This document shows positions 1 to 8,627 of a stretch of DNA of 33,086 nt, one piece after another. The notes beneath the pieces were generated by a model, which saw only the letters and a program-made list of their open reading frames with translations, did not search any database and had not been told where the DNA came from. Position numbers and translations under genes: made by a program. The stretch spans positions 277,077 to 310,162 of the forward strand of contig JACRQG010000046.1 of the NCBI GenBank assembly GCA_016222805.1, in the 5' to 3' direction. Source of the stretch: Verrucomicrobiota bacterium. GTDB lineage: Bacteria > Verrucomicrobiota > Verrucomicrobiia > Opitutales > Opitutaceae. Numbering within the stretch: position 1 is the first letter of the stretch; each line of letters begins with the position of its first letter.

Positions 1-825
1 GATCACCGCCATGTTGGCGCCGCCGGGGAGCGGGCCCCAGAGGGCACAGACGCCGGCGGCGACGGAGGCGAATAGATTGGCGCCCGACGACGCGACCATG
101 CGCACCGTCGAGGTGGAGCAGTTCTGCTCGTGATCCGCGTGGAGAAGGAGGAAGAGGTTGAGCGCCTGCGCGACCTCGGGCGTCGGCACATAGTCCTCGT
201 AGGGCTGGGAGAACATCATGTGCAGGAAGTTCTCACAGTAGGGCAGCGTGCGCTTCGGGTAGATGTAGGGCAGGCCGCGGCTCTTGCGGTAGGACATCGC
301 CGCGATCGTACGGACCTTGGAAATCGCGATCGCCGCCGCCTCGTCGAAGTTCGCCAGGTCCTCCTGCACGCGGTTCGTCGCGAGATGCGGGTAGTAGCAG
401 CCGAGGGAGTTCAGCAGCGCCGAGAGAATCGCCATCGGATGCGACCCGATCGGGAAGCCCTCGAAGAGGTGGTCCATCGCCGAGTGCACCGGCGAGTGCA
501 GCCGCAGCAGGTCGCCGAACCGCCGGCGCTCGACCGCATTCGGCAGGTGCCCGTTGATGATCAAGTATGCGGCCTCGACGAACGACGAATGTTCGGCGAG
601 CTGCTCAATCGGGTAACCCCGGTACCGGAGGATGCCGACCTCACCGTCGATGAACGTGATATCACTCAGGCACGAACCCGTGTTGCCGTATCCATCGTCG
701 TAGGTGATGTAGCCGGTCTGCGCCCGCAGGTTGCGCACGTCGATGGCCTTTTCGCCTTCGGTACCCACAATCAGGGGCAGCTTGTATTCCTTACCTTCGA
801 GATGGAGAGTGGCTTCGCTTGGCAT
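1..825 (-). CDS. gltA: citrate synthase, N-terminal 275 codons (gene runs off the left edge)
   Basis: Type II (GltA-like) citrate synthase, which condenses acetyl-CoA and oxaloacetate at the entry of the TCA cycle. The visible part has the small N-terminal beta domain (residues about 8-65) and much of the helical large domain. The signature [14 protein letters not shown] begins at H229, equivalent to the conserved E. coli H229. The next block, normally GP(L/A)HGGAN around residue 264, reads GPLPGGAN: Pro267 (codon 25-27, CCC) stands where the catalytic His that stabilises the acetyl-CoA enol is expected. The remaining catalytic residues lie beyond the window. ATG 825 is the only sensible start, giving [11 protein letters not shown]; a pyrimidine-rich stretch rather than a Shine-Dalgarno precedes it. 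The gene lies 109 bp downstream of hisH and has its own candidate promoter. Family assignment is secure; activity is doubtful if Pro267 is real. Confidence 0.93.
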   Translation of the reverse strand, partial: MPSEATLHLEGKEYKLPLIVGTEGEKAIDVRNLRAQTGYITYDDGYGNTGSCLSDITFIDGEVGILRYRGYPIEQLAEHSSFVEAAYLIINGHLPNAVERRRFGDLLRLHSPVHSAMDHLFEGFPIGSHPMAILSALLNSLGCYYPHLATNRVQEDLANFDEAAAIAISKVRTIAAMSYRKSRGLPYIYPKRTLPYCENFLHMMFSQPYEDYVPTPEVAQALNLFLLLHADHEQNCSTSTVRMVASSGANLFASVAAGVCALWGPLPGGANMAVI

Positions 826-902
826 AGGGGGAGGGATGACGGGAAAAACTAAGTGGAATGGAACGAGAGGGTTGCAGCCCAAACTCGCTTGGCCAACCGG
901 AA

Positions 903-931
903 ATTAGAAAATAAGCGGGAGCGCGAACCAA
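903..931 (-). promoter_or_regulatory. candidate sigma70-type promoter of gltA
   Basis: On the minus strand TTGGTT (926-931) is followed after exactly 17 bp by TCTAAT (903-908), which matches five of six bases of the -10 consensus. The -35 matches three of six. It lies in the AT-richest stretch of the hisH-gltA gap, about 80 bp before the gltA ATG. Prediction from sequence only. Confidence 0.42.
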
Positions 932-934
932 AAC

Positions 935-1567
935 TTAAGTCCGATCCGCCAGGAGCGCGAAATTTCGATACACCTGCAGGCCCTTGGCCTGGCTTTTCTC
1001 CGGGTGGAACTGGGTCGCGAACACCCGGCCCCGGCCCACGGCGGCACAGAAACGTCCGCCGTAGTCGCACTCGGCCAGCGTCAATCCGCTGTCCGTCGGC
1101 ACGCAGTGAAAACTGTGCACGAAGTAAAAGGCCTCACCCTCGGTCGCGAGGCCCGCCCGCAGGGGCGACTCCGGCTGGAGGAAGCGCACGGAGTTCCAGC
1201 CCATGTGGGGAATCTTGCATTCCCGTGGACGCCGGAACCGCACCACCTGACCTGGAAAGACGCCCAGTCCCTGAATGTCCCCTTCCTCGGAGTGATCGAA
1301 CAGCACCTGCATGCCCAGGCACACCCCCAGGAACGGGCGGTCGGCGGCAATCCACTCCCGCACCACGGCATCGAGCCCCGACGAACGCAGCGAGGCCACG
1401 CAGTCGCGCAGGGCCCCCACCCCGGGAAGGACCAATCCCCGCGCCCCCAGCGCCGCCAGGTCGGCGGGCCGATGCACCACGTGCGGCGCGGCACCCACCG
1501 CTTCGAGCGCCTTGGTCACGCTCCGCAGGTTGCAGATTCCGGTGTCGATGACGGCGACGGGAGACAT
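935..1567 (-). CDS. hisH: imidazole glycerol phosphate synthase, glutaminase subunit HisH
   Basis: Class I glutamine amidotransferase that supplies ammonia to HisF, which makes imidazole glycerol phosphate and AICAR in histidine biosynthesis. It has 210 residues, the normal length. The nucleophile sits in GVCLGMQ (Cys83), and the catalytic His and Glu in FATQFHPEKSQ (H188, E190). The oxyanion loop is PGVGAL (about residues 48-53). The start is ATG 1567 (MSPVAVIDTG) because the family begins directly with this beta strand; the frame stays open further upstream without homology. hisB ends 78 bp upstream on the same strand. The partner hisF and hisA are not downstream, since gltA follows, so the pathway must be split over several loci. 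No Shine-Dalgarno is visible. Confidence 0.95.
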   Translation of the reverse strand: MSPVAVIDTGICNLRSVTKALEAVGAAPHVVHRPADLAALGARGLVLPGVGALRDCVASLRSSGLDAVVREWIAADRPFLGVCLGMQVLFDHSEEGDIQGLGVFPGQVVRFRRPRECKIPHMGWNSVRFLQPESPLRAGLATEGEAFYFVHSFHCVPTDSGLTLAECDYGGRFCAAVGRGRVFATQFHPEKSQAKGLQVYRNFALLADRT

Positions 1568-1645
1568 GGGAGCGGCTCTGCGGCCGGCGGCATTCGCAGG
1601 AAGACTGGTTCCGTTCGGAGAAGGTGCCACGTGTCCGGACGGGAA

Positions 1646-2248
1646 CTAAATCTTCCCCTTGGTCGAGGGCAGCAAGTCAGCCGCCCGCGGCTCGACCTGG
1701 GTCGCCATGTCGAGGGCCCGGGCCAGGCACTTGAAGATCGCCTCCGCCACATGATGGGGCTCCTCGCCGTAAACCAACTGCACATGAAGGTTGCAGCCCA
1801 GCGCGTTGCTGAACGCCCGGCAGAATTCCTTCACGAGGACGAGGTTGAAATCGCGCACGAACATCGTCGGAGCCTCCGCCTTGTACTCGAGGTGCGGACG
1901 GCCGCCGATGTCCACCACCACCCGCGCCAGGGACTCGTCCATCGGCAGGAGGAAGAAGCCGTAGCGTCGGATGCCCACCTTGTCGCCGAGTGCCTCCTTG
2001 AAGGCCTGCCCGAGCACCAAGCCGACATCCTCGACCGTGTGATGATAATCCACCTCGACATCGCCCTTGGCCTTCACGGTGAGGTCGAAGAGCCCATGCT
2101 TGGCGAACAGGGTCAGCATGTGGTCGAAGAAGGGCACCACGGTGTCGATCTTCGCCTGCCCGCGGCCGTCGATCGCGAGCGAGAGCGTGATGTCGGTCTC
2201 CGCGGTCGTGCGGGTGACCGTGCTTACGCGTTGGGTGCTTTTTGCCAT
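1646..2248 (-). CDS. hisB: imidazoleglycerol-phosphate dehydratase
   Basis: Converts imidazole glycerol phosphate to imidazole acetol phosphate. It is the monofunctional 200-residue dehydratase, without the N-terminal histidinol phosphatase domain found in enterobacteria. The metal-binding motifs of the duplicated fold are present: FFDHML (residues 40-45), DYHHTVED (67-74) and [13 protein letters not shown] (161-173). The ATG at 2248 lies inside the end of hisC (stop at 2224), a 25-bp overlap in another frame, so the two genes are probably cotranscribed and translationally coupled. The product of HisB is the substrate of HisC. Confidence 0.96.
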   Translation of the reverse strand: MAKSTQRVSTVTRTTAETDITLSLAIDGRGQAKIDTVVPFFDHMLTLFAKHGLFDLTVKAKGDVEVDYHHTVEDVGLVLGQAFKEALGDKVGIRRYGFFLLPMDESLARVVVDIGGRPHLEYKAEAPTMFVRDFNLVLVKEFCRAFSNALGCNLHVQLVYGEEPHHVAEAIFKCLARALDMATQVEPRAADLLPSTKGKI

Positions 2249-3333
2249 GCGTCGAGGGTGTCGCTGAGAACCTGCATTTCCTGGTCGGTGCCGACGCTGA
2301 TGCGCAGGAATGAGGCGGTCAAGGCGTGGCTCGGAAAGTACCGCACCAGGACGTTTCGGGCGTAGAGGAAATCGTACGCCGACTTCGCCACCGCCGGGCC
2401 GCTCCCGCCTCCGGCACCGCGCGGCTCGGTGAAGATGAAGTTGGCTGCGGAGGGATAGGTGAACCAGCCGCGTCGCTCCACGAGGTAGCGGAGGAACCGG
2501 TCCCGGGTCGCGCGCACCTTTGCCACGACTCCCGCGTAATAGGGTACGTCGCCAAGCGCCGCGACCGCGGCGGCCTGGGAGAGGCGGTTGACGTTGTAGC
2601 TGTCGCGCACGCGATCAAGCACCTCGATGATCCCGGGGTCGGCCAGCGCGTAGCCCACCCGCAGACCGGCCAAGGCGTAGGCCTTGGACAGGGTGCGGAC
2701 GATGACGAGACGGGGATGCCGGGAAAGGAGCGGCACCGCGTCCTCGTCGGCAAAGGGCGCGTACGCTTCGTCGACCACCAGGAGGCCGCGGAAAGACTCC
2801 AGCACGGCGGCGATCTCGGCGTTGCGAAAGGCCACTCCCGTTGGGGCGTTGGGCGAGGTTAGGAAGAAGGCCCGCGCCCCGGAGGACGCGATCCGCTCCA
2901 CCGGTAGCCGCATGGATCGATCGAAGGGAATCACGTCCGTCCGCCCGTCCTGGATCTCCACGAGGACCGGGTAGAGCGAATAGCTCGGCAGGGTGAAGCC
3001 CGCCGCGGCCGTGCTCGTGCAAAAGGCGCGGACCAGCAGGTTGAGGATGTCATCGGAGCCGTTGCCGATGCAGACGTTGGCCTCGGTCAGACCGCCGCCA
3101 TGGAGCGCCGCGACCGCCGATCGCAGGGAGGCACTCCGCGGATTCGGGTAGAGGCGCAAGGCGGCGCCATCCTCCCCCACTTCGCGCCGGATGGCCTCTG
3201 CGACTTTCGGGCTCGGCGGGTAGGGACACTCGTTGGTGTTGAGCTTTACCCAACCCGGACCGGTGGGCTGCAAGCCGGGCGTGTAGGCGTGCAACTTGGC
3301 AACGTGAGGAAGCGCGAGGGAGATCGGTGACAT
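2224..3333 (-). CDS. hisC: histidinol-phosphate aminotransferase
   Basis: PLP-dependent class I/II aminotransferase that transaminates imidazole acetol phosphate to histidinol phosphate. It has 369 residues. Visible motifs are [12 protein letters not shown] (31-42), the cofactor-phosphate region NGSDD (91-95), SPNAPTG (160-166), VVDEAYAPF (186-194, Asp188 pairing with the PLP ring nitrogen) and [16 protein letters not shown] (214-229), with Lys217 as the Schiff-base lysine. ATG 3333 ([14 protein letters not shown]) is chosen because the residues encoded further upstream in the open frame are low-complexity and not family-like. hisD ends 203 bp upstream and hisB overlaps by 25 bp downstream. 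Paralogous aromatic aminotransferases look alike, but the histidine-gene context settles the role. Confidence 0.95.
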   Translation of the reverse strand: MSPISLALPHVAKLHAYTPGLQPTGPGWVKLNTNECPYPPSPKVAEAIRREVGEDGAALRLYPNPRSASLRSAVAALHGGGLTEANVCIGNGSDDILNLLVRAFCTSTAAAGFTLPSYSLYPVLVEIQDGRTDVIPFDRSMRLPVERIASSGARAFFLTSPNAPTGVAFRNAEIAAVLESFRGLLVVDEAYAPFADEDAVPLLSRHPRLVIVRTLSKAYALAGLRVGYALADPGIIEVLDRVRDSYNVNRLSQAAAVAALGDVPYYAGVVAKVRATRDRFLRYLVERRGWFTYPSAANFIFTEPRGAGGGSGPAVAKSAYDFLYARNVLVRYFPSHALTASFLRISVGTDQEMQVLSDTLDAWQKAPNA

Positions 3334-3536
3334 GCGGCAAGAAGACGCGGCAGAAAGGAAGCCTGTCAGTGAGTTCGATTCCGCCCTCCGGGTAAAGCCG
3401 CACCTTGGCGGTGGGCCGGCACAGGTCCCTCGCCCAACGGGGCCCGCCTGTCGCACCCGGATCGCGTCTCCAAACCCCGACGAGATCGGCTGCACCTCTT
3501 CCCGGCCGCCAGCGGCAATCCGCCGGACCGCCTGGC

Positions 3537-4738
3537 CTACCGCAGCCGCACCTTCACCGAACGACCGTGCGCATCGAGCTTTTCCATCGCCGCGAAGGCA
3601 GCCACCACCGGCGCGGCCTTCTTGAGGCTGGCCCGATCATACCGGATCACGCTCGTCCGGCGCAGGAAATCCGCCACGCGCAGCCCGCCAAAGTACCGCC
3701 CGGCCCGCCCGGTGGGCAGGACATGGCTCGGGCCGGCCACGAAGTCTCCCAGGGCGGTCGGCGAATGGTTGCCCACCATGATCGCCCCGGCGGTGGTGAT
3801 GGCCGCCGTGAGTTTCCGGGCGGCGGAATCGGCCACCATCAGTTCCAAATGTTCGGGCGCGACAAAGTTGGCCACCTCCGCAGCCTGGGCCAACGACTCC
3901 ACCTCAACCGCGAGAAATCCCTGATCGATCACCCGCTGGGTCTTCTCGCTGCGCGAGATGAGCTGCAGTTGCGTGCGGATCTCACAGGCGACCGCCGAGA
4001 GGATCGCGGCGGAGGTAGCCACGAGGTAGACCTTCTCCCGGCCGGATCCGTGCTCCGCCTGGGCCAGCAAATCGGCCGCCACAAACGCGATGTCCGCCGT
4101 TTCGTCCGCGATGATCATCACCTCGCTGGGGCCGGGCAGCGAATCGACGCCGACGGTTCCGAACACCTGCCGCTTGGCCTCGCACACGTAGGCATTGCCC
4201 GGGCCGAAGATCTTGTCCACCGCCGGTATCATCATCGTGCCAAAGGCCATCGCGCCGATCGCCTGCACCCCTCCCACCCGATACACTTCAGTGACCCCAA
4301 GCAGGTGCAGCGCCGCCAACAGGCCGTCCGCCACCTTTCCCTCCGGACTCGAGGGCGTGAACACCGCCACCTCCGGGCAGCGCGCGATCCGCGCCAGCGT
4401 CACGGTCATGAGCACGGTGGAGACCAGCGGCACCTCGCCGCCGGGCACGTAGAGCCCTCCACCGCGGCCCGCGCGGCCTGCAAGGCCCTCAAATCTGCGG
4501 GGGGCAGTCGCTTGGAGGCGGCGGCAAGGTCGCCCACCGGCACCCGAAAATCCCGCGCCCGGAGCTTGGCCCCGTCGAACTTCGCCGCGTAATACGCCAC
4601 CGCCTCGTCGCCCCGCTGGCGCACATCGGCCAGGATCGCGGCAACCGCCTCCGACATCTCGCGGGGAGGCAGGGCGCCCCGGCAAAACGCGGACAGTTCA
4701 TCGGCAAACGTCTTCGAGGTGAACTGGATCGTATGCAT
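3537..4738 (-). pseudogene. hisD: histidinol dehydrogenase, disrupted by an internal deletion and frame change
   Basis: NAD-dependent histidinol dehydrogenase catalyses the last two oxidations of histidine synthesis. The sequence is in two frames. From ATG 4738 to about 4457 one frame encodes a normal N-terminus (residues 1-94, ending ADLRALQAARAAVE). From about 4457 to the TAG at 3537 another encodes the rest, starting GLYVPGGEVPLVSTVLM and including FGPGNAYV, QAEHG (Zn ligand), PEHLEL, GNHSPTALGD and SHVLPTGRAGR. In E. coli HisD about 31 residues separate the equivalent points (the fh..Q to rPv.~vG stretch); here they are absent. The frames require the missing bases to number 1 modulo 3, so roughly 94. 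The sum is about 400 residues against the usual 430. Either the gene is truly broken or the assembly lost a short segment. The catalytic C-terminal parts are well preserved, which favours recent damage or artefact. Confidence 0.88.
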
Positions 4739-4753
4739 GGACCGATATCACCT

Positions 4754-4789
4754 GCGGTTTATCGCAGCCGTCGAAAACCGCGAGTACAA
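4754..4789 (-). promoter_or_regulatory. candidate hisD promoter overlapped by an inverted repeat
   Basis: On the minus strand TTGTAC (4784-4789) and TGCGAT (4761-4766) are separated by 17 bp. The -35 is fair (four of six) and the -10 weak (three of six). A 7-bp inverted repeat, GCGGTTT (4754-4760) and AAACCGC (4775-4781), spans the -10 and spacer, an arrangement expected of an operator. It lies 16-51 bp upstream of the hisD ATG. Confidence 0.3.
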
Positions 4790-4888
4790 TTTCGGTTCGT
4801 GGCGCCGGCAGGGCGATTTCCGGAGACCGGCCACCGTTCCACGCGACCCAAAAGCTCAGCCGAAAATGAGACACGGCATCAGGTCGCG

Positions 4889-4943
4889 GGCCTCGCCGAG
4901 GCCGGCCTTCAACCGGAGATTGGCCACGCCGTCCGGGGTCGGC
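4889..4943 (-). repeat. 55-nt composite palindromic repeat (family B, copy 1)
   Basis: Read on the minus strand it is GCCGACCCCGGACGGC, 20 variable bases, then GGCCGGCCTCGGCGAGGCC. The same ends with the same 20-nt spacing recur on the plus strand at 16228-16282. Internal hairpins are GGCCTC/GAGGCC (4889-4903) and, extending just past the edge, CCGGGGTC/GACCCCGG (4933-4951). It fills the 297-bp gap between hisD and the LolA-like gene and may also act as a transcript end. A further small hairpin, GTGGCA/TGCCAC, lies at 4994-5009. Confidence 0.6.
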
Positions 4944-5035
4944 GACCCCGGCGACATCTGAACTGCCACAAAACGGCACCCAGCGGCGCAGTCGTGGCAT
5001 TGCTGCCACCGGAATCCGCCCGGCCCCACCCCGCC

Positions 5036-5800
5036 CTACTTCCCCCGCACCGGAGCCGGCACCGCAAAAAGGATGGCGGGGAACTCCTCGTTCACGGTGA
5101 TCTTCTCGAACTCAATCGTGACCGACACCGACTGGCCCTTCTGGTTCTTGCTCGTGGTCACGATGCTCTTCGGAAACCGGACGCCGTTCACCACGATCTC
5201 CCCTTTCTCGCGAATGGATCCGCCGGCCTCGGTTTCGGTCATGACCAGGCGGCCGGTCGCCAGGTCGAAATAACGGTAGAAGATGATGTTCGGGGTATGG
5301 ATGAAGGCGATCTTCTGGCAGGCTACCCCGTCGATCGTCGCGGGCCCCTGATCTTCAACACGCCCGCCCACCTTCTCGATCCCACGGAAGTAGGCCAGGT
5401 TCTCCCAGGTGTTTGCCCGCAGTCGCCGCACCTGATCCGGCCCCAGCAATGTCTGCCGCCACTTGGAGGAATCCGCGGCATCCTGCACGCGCTGCCAGCC
5501 CTCGTAGCCATCCAGCGCGGTCACCTCGACCACCTTGTCGGACGTGGCCTTGATTCGCTGGCGTTCCGGCTTCTGGAAGATGATCTCCATGGCCGCCCGC
5601 GACTGCTTGGTCGCGTCGTTGGGATCCGCGGTGATCAGCGTGCCGACGTAGTGCACCGACTTCATGGCGTTGAGCGCAGCCTCGGAGCCGATGTACGCAC
5701 GGGCCTTTGCAAGGATCGCCAGTTCGGCGGCGGAAACGGACACGCACGACAACAGCAGGGCGGCGGCAAGGGCCCCGCGGCGGGGCTGGGAGAGTTTCAT
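5036..5800 (-). CDS. secreted LolA-like hypothetical protein
   Basis: A 254-residue protein with a Sec signal peptide at about residues 1-24 (basic start, then ALAAALLLSCVSVSAA). The mature part resembles the beta-rich LolA/LolB-like outer-membrane lipoprotein-sorting fold: a helical start (AYIGSEAALNAMKSVHYVGT), a strand with KQSRAAMEIIFQKPERQRIK, then TALDGYEGWQRVQDA, IDGVACQKIAFIHTP and RYFDLATGRLVMTETE. This pattern is common in Bacteroidota and Verrucomicrobiota hypothetical proteins annotated as LolA-like. It has no lipobox cysteine, so it is probably periplasmic. ATG 5800 is chosen because it places the signal peptide at the N-terminus; the frame is open for about 100 further codons of unlikely sequence. 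guaA ends 74 bp upstream. True LolA function is not supported; the role is unknown. Confidence 0.75.
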   Translation of the reverse strand: MKLSQPRRGALAAALLLSCVSVSAAELAILAKARAYIGSEAALNAMKSVHYVGTLITADPNDATKQSRAAMEIIFQKPERQRIKATSDKVVEVTALDGYEGWQRVQDAADSSKWRQTLLGPDQVRRLRANTWENLAYFRGIEKVGGRVEDQGPATIDGVACQKIAFIHTPNIIFYRYFDLATGRLVMTETEAGGSIREKGEIVVNGVRFPKSIVTTSKNQKGQSVSVTIEFEKITVNEEFPAILFAVPAPVRGK

Positions 5801-5874
5801 GGTCGGATGAATGGATTGAGAGGTATGCCGGGCGGATTCGTTCCCCGCAATGCCAAGGTTCGCCCGCGGGAGGA

Positions 5875-7413
5875 CTACTCCCACTCGATCGTCGCCGGCG
5901 GCTTCGAGCTGATGTCGAACACCACGCGCCCGACCCCGCGCACCTCGTTGGTGATCCGGCTCGAGATCCGTTGCAGGAGTTCGTGCGGCAGCTTCGCCCA
6001 GTCGGCGGTCATGGCGTCGGTGCTCTCCACGATGCGCATCGCGATGACGTAGTCGTAGGTCCGCTCGTCGCCGAAGACTCCGACCGTGCGGACCGGCAGG
6101 AACACGCAGAACGACTGCCACACCTTGTAGTAATAGCCGCTGCGCTTCATCTCCTCGATCAGGATGGCGTCGGCATTGCGGAGGATATCGAGCTTCTCGG
6201 CGGTGATGTCACCCATCACGCGGACGCCCAGGCCCGGCCCGGGAAACGGCTGCCGCCAGACGACTTCCTTCGGCAGGCCCAGGGCCGAACCCACGCGCCG
6301 CACCTCGTCCTTGAACAACTCCCGCAGCGGCTCGATGAGCTTCAGCTTCATCCGCTCGGGCAGACCGCCTACGTTGTGGTGCGTTTTGATCAACGAGGCG
6401 GGATTGCCGCCGATCGAGACACTCTCAATCACGTCCGGATAGAGGGTCCCCTGCCCCAGGAAATCCGCGTGCCCGATCGACTTCAGGGACTTCTCGAAAA
6501 CCTCGACGAACGTGCGGCCGATGATCTTGCGCTTCTGCTCGGGCTCCGTGACGCCCTTCAGGCGGCGGAGGAAGAGCTTCGAGGCATCGACCACGCGGAG
6601 ATCGATGTGAAAATGGTCGCCGTAAAGCTTCTCGACCGACTGGCGCTCCCCCTTGCGCAGAAGGCCGTTGTCCACGAACACGCAGGTGAGCTGCCGGCCA
6701 ATCGCCTTGTGCAGCAAGGCCGCCGCCACCGAGGAATCGACGCCGCCCGACAACCCGAGCAGCACCCGTCCCTTGCCGACCTGGGCGCGGATGTTTTCCA
6801 CCGCGTGGGTGATGAAGTCGCGCGTCGTCCAGTCGGCGCTGGCGCCGCAGATCCCGAGGAGGAAATTCCGGATGATCTCCACGCCGCGCTCGGTGTGGAA
6901 AACCTCCGGGTGAAACTGAATCCCATAAAACCCGCGGCGCTCATCGGCGATTGCGGCGTAGGGGGAGTTCTCCGTGGTGCCGATCGCGCGAAACCCCGGC
7001 GGCAGGTGCGTGAGCTTGTCGCCATGGGAGTTCCACACGCGGAGCTTTCGCGGCAGTCCGGCGAACAACTTGCCCGCCCGCCGCACGGTCAGGACGCCAT
7101 GGCCGTACTCGCGCGCCTTGCTGTGCGCCACTTCGCCGCCGAGGAGCTGCCCCATGAGCTGCACGCCGTAGCAAATCCCGAGCACCGGCACCCCCAGGTC
7201 GAAGATGGCGCGATCCGGATGGGGGGCCTGGCGCGAGTAGACGCTCTGCGGCCCGCCCGACAGGATGATCCCCACGACGTTGTCCTCCCGCAACTTCGCC
7301 GCCGGGGTCGAATAGTGGTAGATCTTCGAGAAGACCTCGCACTCGCGGATGCGACGCGCAATGACCTGCGTGAGCTGCGAACCGAAGTCGAGGACGGCGA
7401 TGGTTTGTGGCAT
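5875..7413 (-). CDS. guaA: GMP synthase (glutamine-hydrolysing)
   Basis: Converts XMP to GMP using ATP and glutamine. It has 512 residues, the normal length, with all three domains. The N-terminal class I amidotransferase (1 to about 190) has nucleophile Cys81 in GICYGVQ and H168/E170 in GIQFHPE. The ATP pyrophosphatase domain has the PP-loop LSGGVDSS (221-228) and a later [11 protein letters not shown] segment. The C-terminal dimerisation domain ends in the conserved [12 protein letters not shown] 7413 begins [13 protein letters not shown], the standard family start, and is preceded by CCCC rather than a Shine-Dalgarno. It sits between the sugar-isomerase-like gene (101 bp upstream) and the LolA-like gene. 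Confidence 0.97.
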   Translation of the reverse strand: MPQTIAVLDFGSQLTQVIARRIRECEVFSKIYHYSTPAAKLREDNVVGIILSGGPQSVYSRQAPHPDRAIFDLGVPVLGICYGVQLMGQLLGGEVAHSKAREYGHGVLTVRRAGKLFAGLPRKLRVWNSHGDKLTHLPPGFRAIGTTENSPYAAIADERRGFYGIQFHPEVFHTERGVEIIRNFLLGICGASADWTTRDFITHAVENIRAQVGKGRVLLGLSGGVDSSVAAALLHKAIGRQLTCVFVDNGLLRKGERQSVEKLYGDHFHIDLRVVDASKLFLRRLKGVTEPEQKRKIIGRTFVEVFEKSLKSIGHADFLGQGTLYPDVIESVSIGGNPASLIKTHHNVGGLPERMKLKLIEPLRELFKDEVRRVGSALGLPKEVVWRQPFPGPGLGVRVMGDITAEKLDILRNADAILIEEMKRSGYYYKVWQSFCVFLPVRTVGVFGDERTYDYVIAMRIVESTDAMTADWAKLPHELLQRISSRITNEVRGVGRVVFDISSKPPATIEWE

Positions 7414-7460
7414 GGGGAACGTTCGAAACGGAGGCGTCGGAAAAGGGAAAGCGGCGAGCG

Positions 7461-7479
7461 TGCGGGCCCGGGGCCCGCA
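7461..7479 (-). terminator. GC-rich hairpin after the sugar-isomerase-like gene
   Basis: TGCGGGCC (7461-7468) and GGCCCGCA (7472-7479) form an 8-bp stem with a 3-nt loop, 36 bp past the stop of the 7515-8459 gene. On the minus strand a T-rich but interrupted tract (CTTTCCCTTTT) follows about 12 nt later. It is an imperfect intrinsic terminator at best. Confidence 0.3.
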
Positions 7480-7514
7480 GTGTCAATGCTCTCGCCACCG
7501 GCAGGCGCCGGCGG

Positions 7515-8459
7515 TCAGACGTCGCAGATCCGCACCGCCTGGCTGAGGGACGCCACCTTGTCGCGCAGGGGCACGAACTCCTGCCCCACGTGGCCGCGAT
7601 AGCCGGTCTCGACAATGGCCCGCATCACGGCGCCGTAATTCAGCTCCTGCGTCTCGTCGATCTCGTTGCGCCCCGGCACGCCCGCGGTGTGGTAGTGCCC
7701 GATCCACTCCCGGTGCTGGCGGATGCGGGTAATCACGTCGCCGTGCATGATCTGCACGTGATAGATGTCGAACAGCACCTTCACGCGTTCGGACCCGACC
7801 CGGCGGCAGATCTCCACCGCCCGGTCGATGTCGTCGCAGAAATAATCGGGGTGGCCCTTCATCTCCTCCCTGACCCTGGAGTTCAGCATCTCGAGGCAGA
7901 GTGTGACCCGCCGCTGCTCCGCGTACCCGGCGATCTGCTTCAGGCCGTCGACCATGTTCTTCATCCCGACCTCCTCCGGAAGGCCGCGGCGGAAACCCGA
8001 GAAGGTGATCACCGCCGGGAACCCCGCCGCCGCGGTGGCATCGATGCGTTCCCGCAATACCCGCAGGCACTCGGCATGCTCCTCCACGTGCGCAAACCCC
8101 TTCGCGAAGCCATGGCTGCCGGTCAGCGCGCAGATCAGGCCGTGCTGCCGGAGGACGGGAAACTTGTCGGGGGTTACCAGTTCGACCGAGGTCAGCCCGA
8201 GGCGCGCCGCGTGGCCGCAGAGTTCCTCCAGGGTCATCGGCCGGAAACACCATGGCACCACCGACTGCCGGATGCGCCCATGCTGCACGTGGTACGTTGC
8301 CGAACCCGCCGCACGCGCAGCTTCCCCGTCTCCGCCGGCTACCGACGACGACGCCAGGATTCCGGCTCCGGCGGCCAAGGCTCCCTGGATCACGGTGCGG
8401 CGCGTGACGCGCCGGTCGAGGGGCAAGCGGACAGGTTCGGAAAGCGGTGGGGTGGGCAT
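7515..8459 (-). CDS. Tat-exported hydroxypyruvate isomerase-like TIM-barrel protein
   Basis: A 314-residue member of the xylose-isomerase-like / hydroxypyruvate isomerase (Hyi) superfamily. The N-terminus carries a twin-arginine signal (RRVTRRTVIQ at residues 16-25, then a hydrophobic ALAAGAGILASSS), so the protein is predicted to be exported folded, unlike cytosolic Hyi enzymes. Barrel motifs include VELVTPDKFP, PAVITFSGFRRG, LCLEMLNSRV (metal or catalytic Glu), VKVLFDIYHVQIMHGD, IGHYHTAGVPGR and GQEFVP (second Glu). ATG 8459 is taken because it puts the Tat motif at the expected distance. The gene lies 168 bp downstream of the PL26-like lyase on the same strand and may act on a sugar or sugar acid released outside the cytoplasm. 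The exact substrate cannot be told from sequence. Confidence 0.85.
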   Translation of the reverse strand: MPTPPLSEPVRLPLDRRVTRRTVIQGALAAGAGILASSSVAGGDGEAARAAGSATYHVQHGRIRQSVVPWCFRPMTLEELCGHAARLGLTSVELVTPDKFPVLRQHGLICALTGSHGFAKGFAHVEEHAECLRVLRERIDATAAAGFPAVITFSGFRRGLPEEVGMKNMVDGLKQIAGYAEQRRVTLCLEMLNSRVREEMKGHPDYFCDDIDRAVEICRRVGSERVKVLFDIYHVQIMHGDVITRIRQHREWIGHYHTAGVPGRNEIDETQELNYGAVMRAIVETGYRGHVGQEFVPLRDKVASLSQAVRICDV

Positions 8460-8595
8460 GGTCCCGACGCAACACGTCCGGCCCGATTGAGCCAAGATCG
8501 GAGTGTGTCGCCTCCCGCCTTTCGACCGCACCCTCCCGCGGCGCAATCCAATGCGGACCCGCGCCTCGGGCGCGCAGTTAATCACGAAGGCCGGT

Positions 8596-8614
8596 GGTCC
8601 GGCCCAGCCGGACC
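8596..8614 (-). terminator. hairpin downstream of the PL26-like lyase
   Basis: GGTCCGGC (8596-8603) and GCCGGACC (8607-8614) form an 8-bp stem with a CCA loop, 14 bp past the lyase stop codon. No T tract follows on the minus strand, so termination would have to be Rho-assisted. The rest of the 168-bp gap shows nothing recognisable. Confidence 0.33.
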
Positions 8615-8627
8615 GCCTCCCATCTCG

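Noticed and set aside
5707-7602. Plus-strand 631-codon open frame opposite guaA
   Set aside because: Translation is Arg/His/Asp-rich and motif-free, whereas guaA on the other strand is complete with all three domains.
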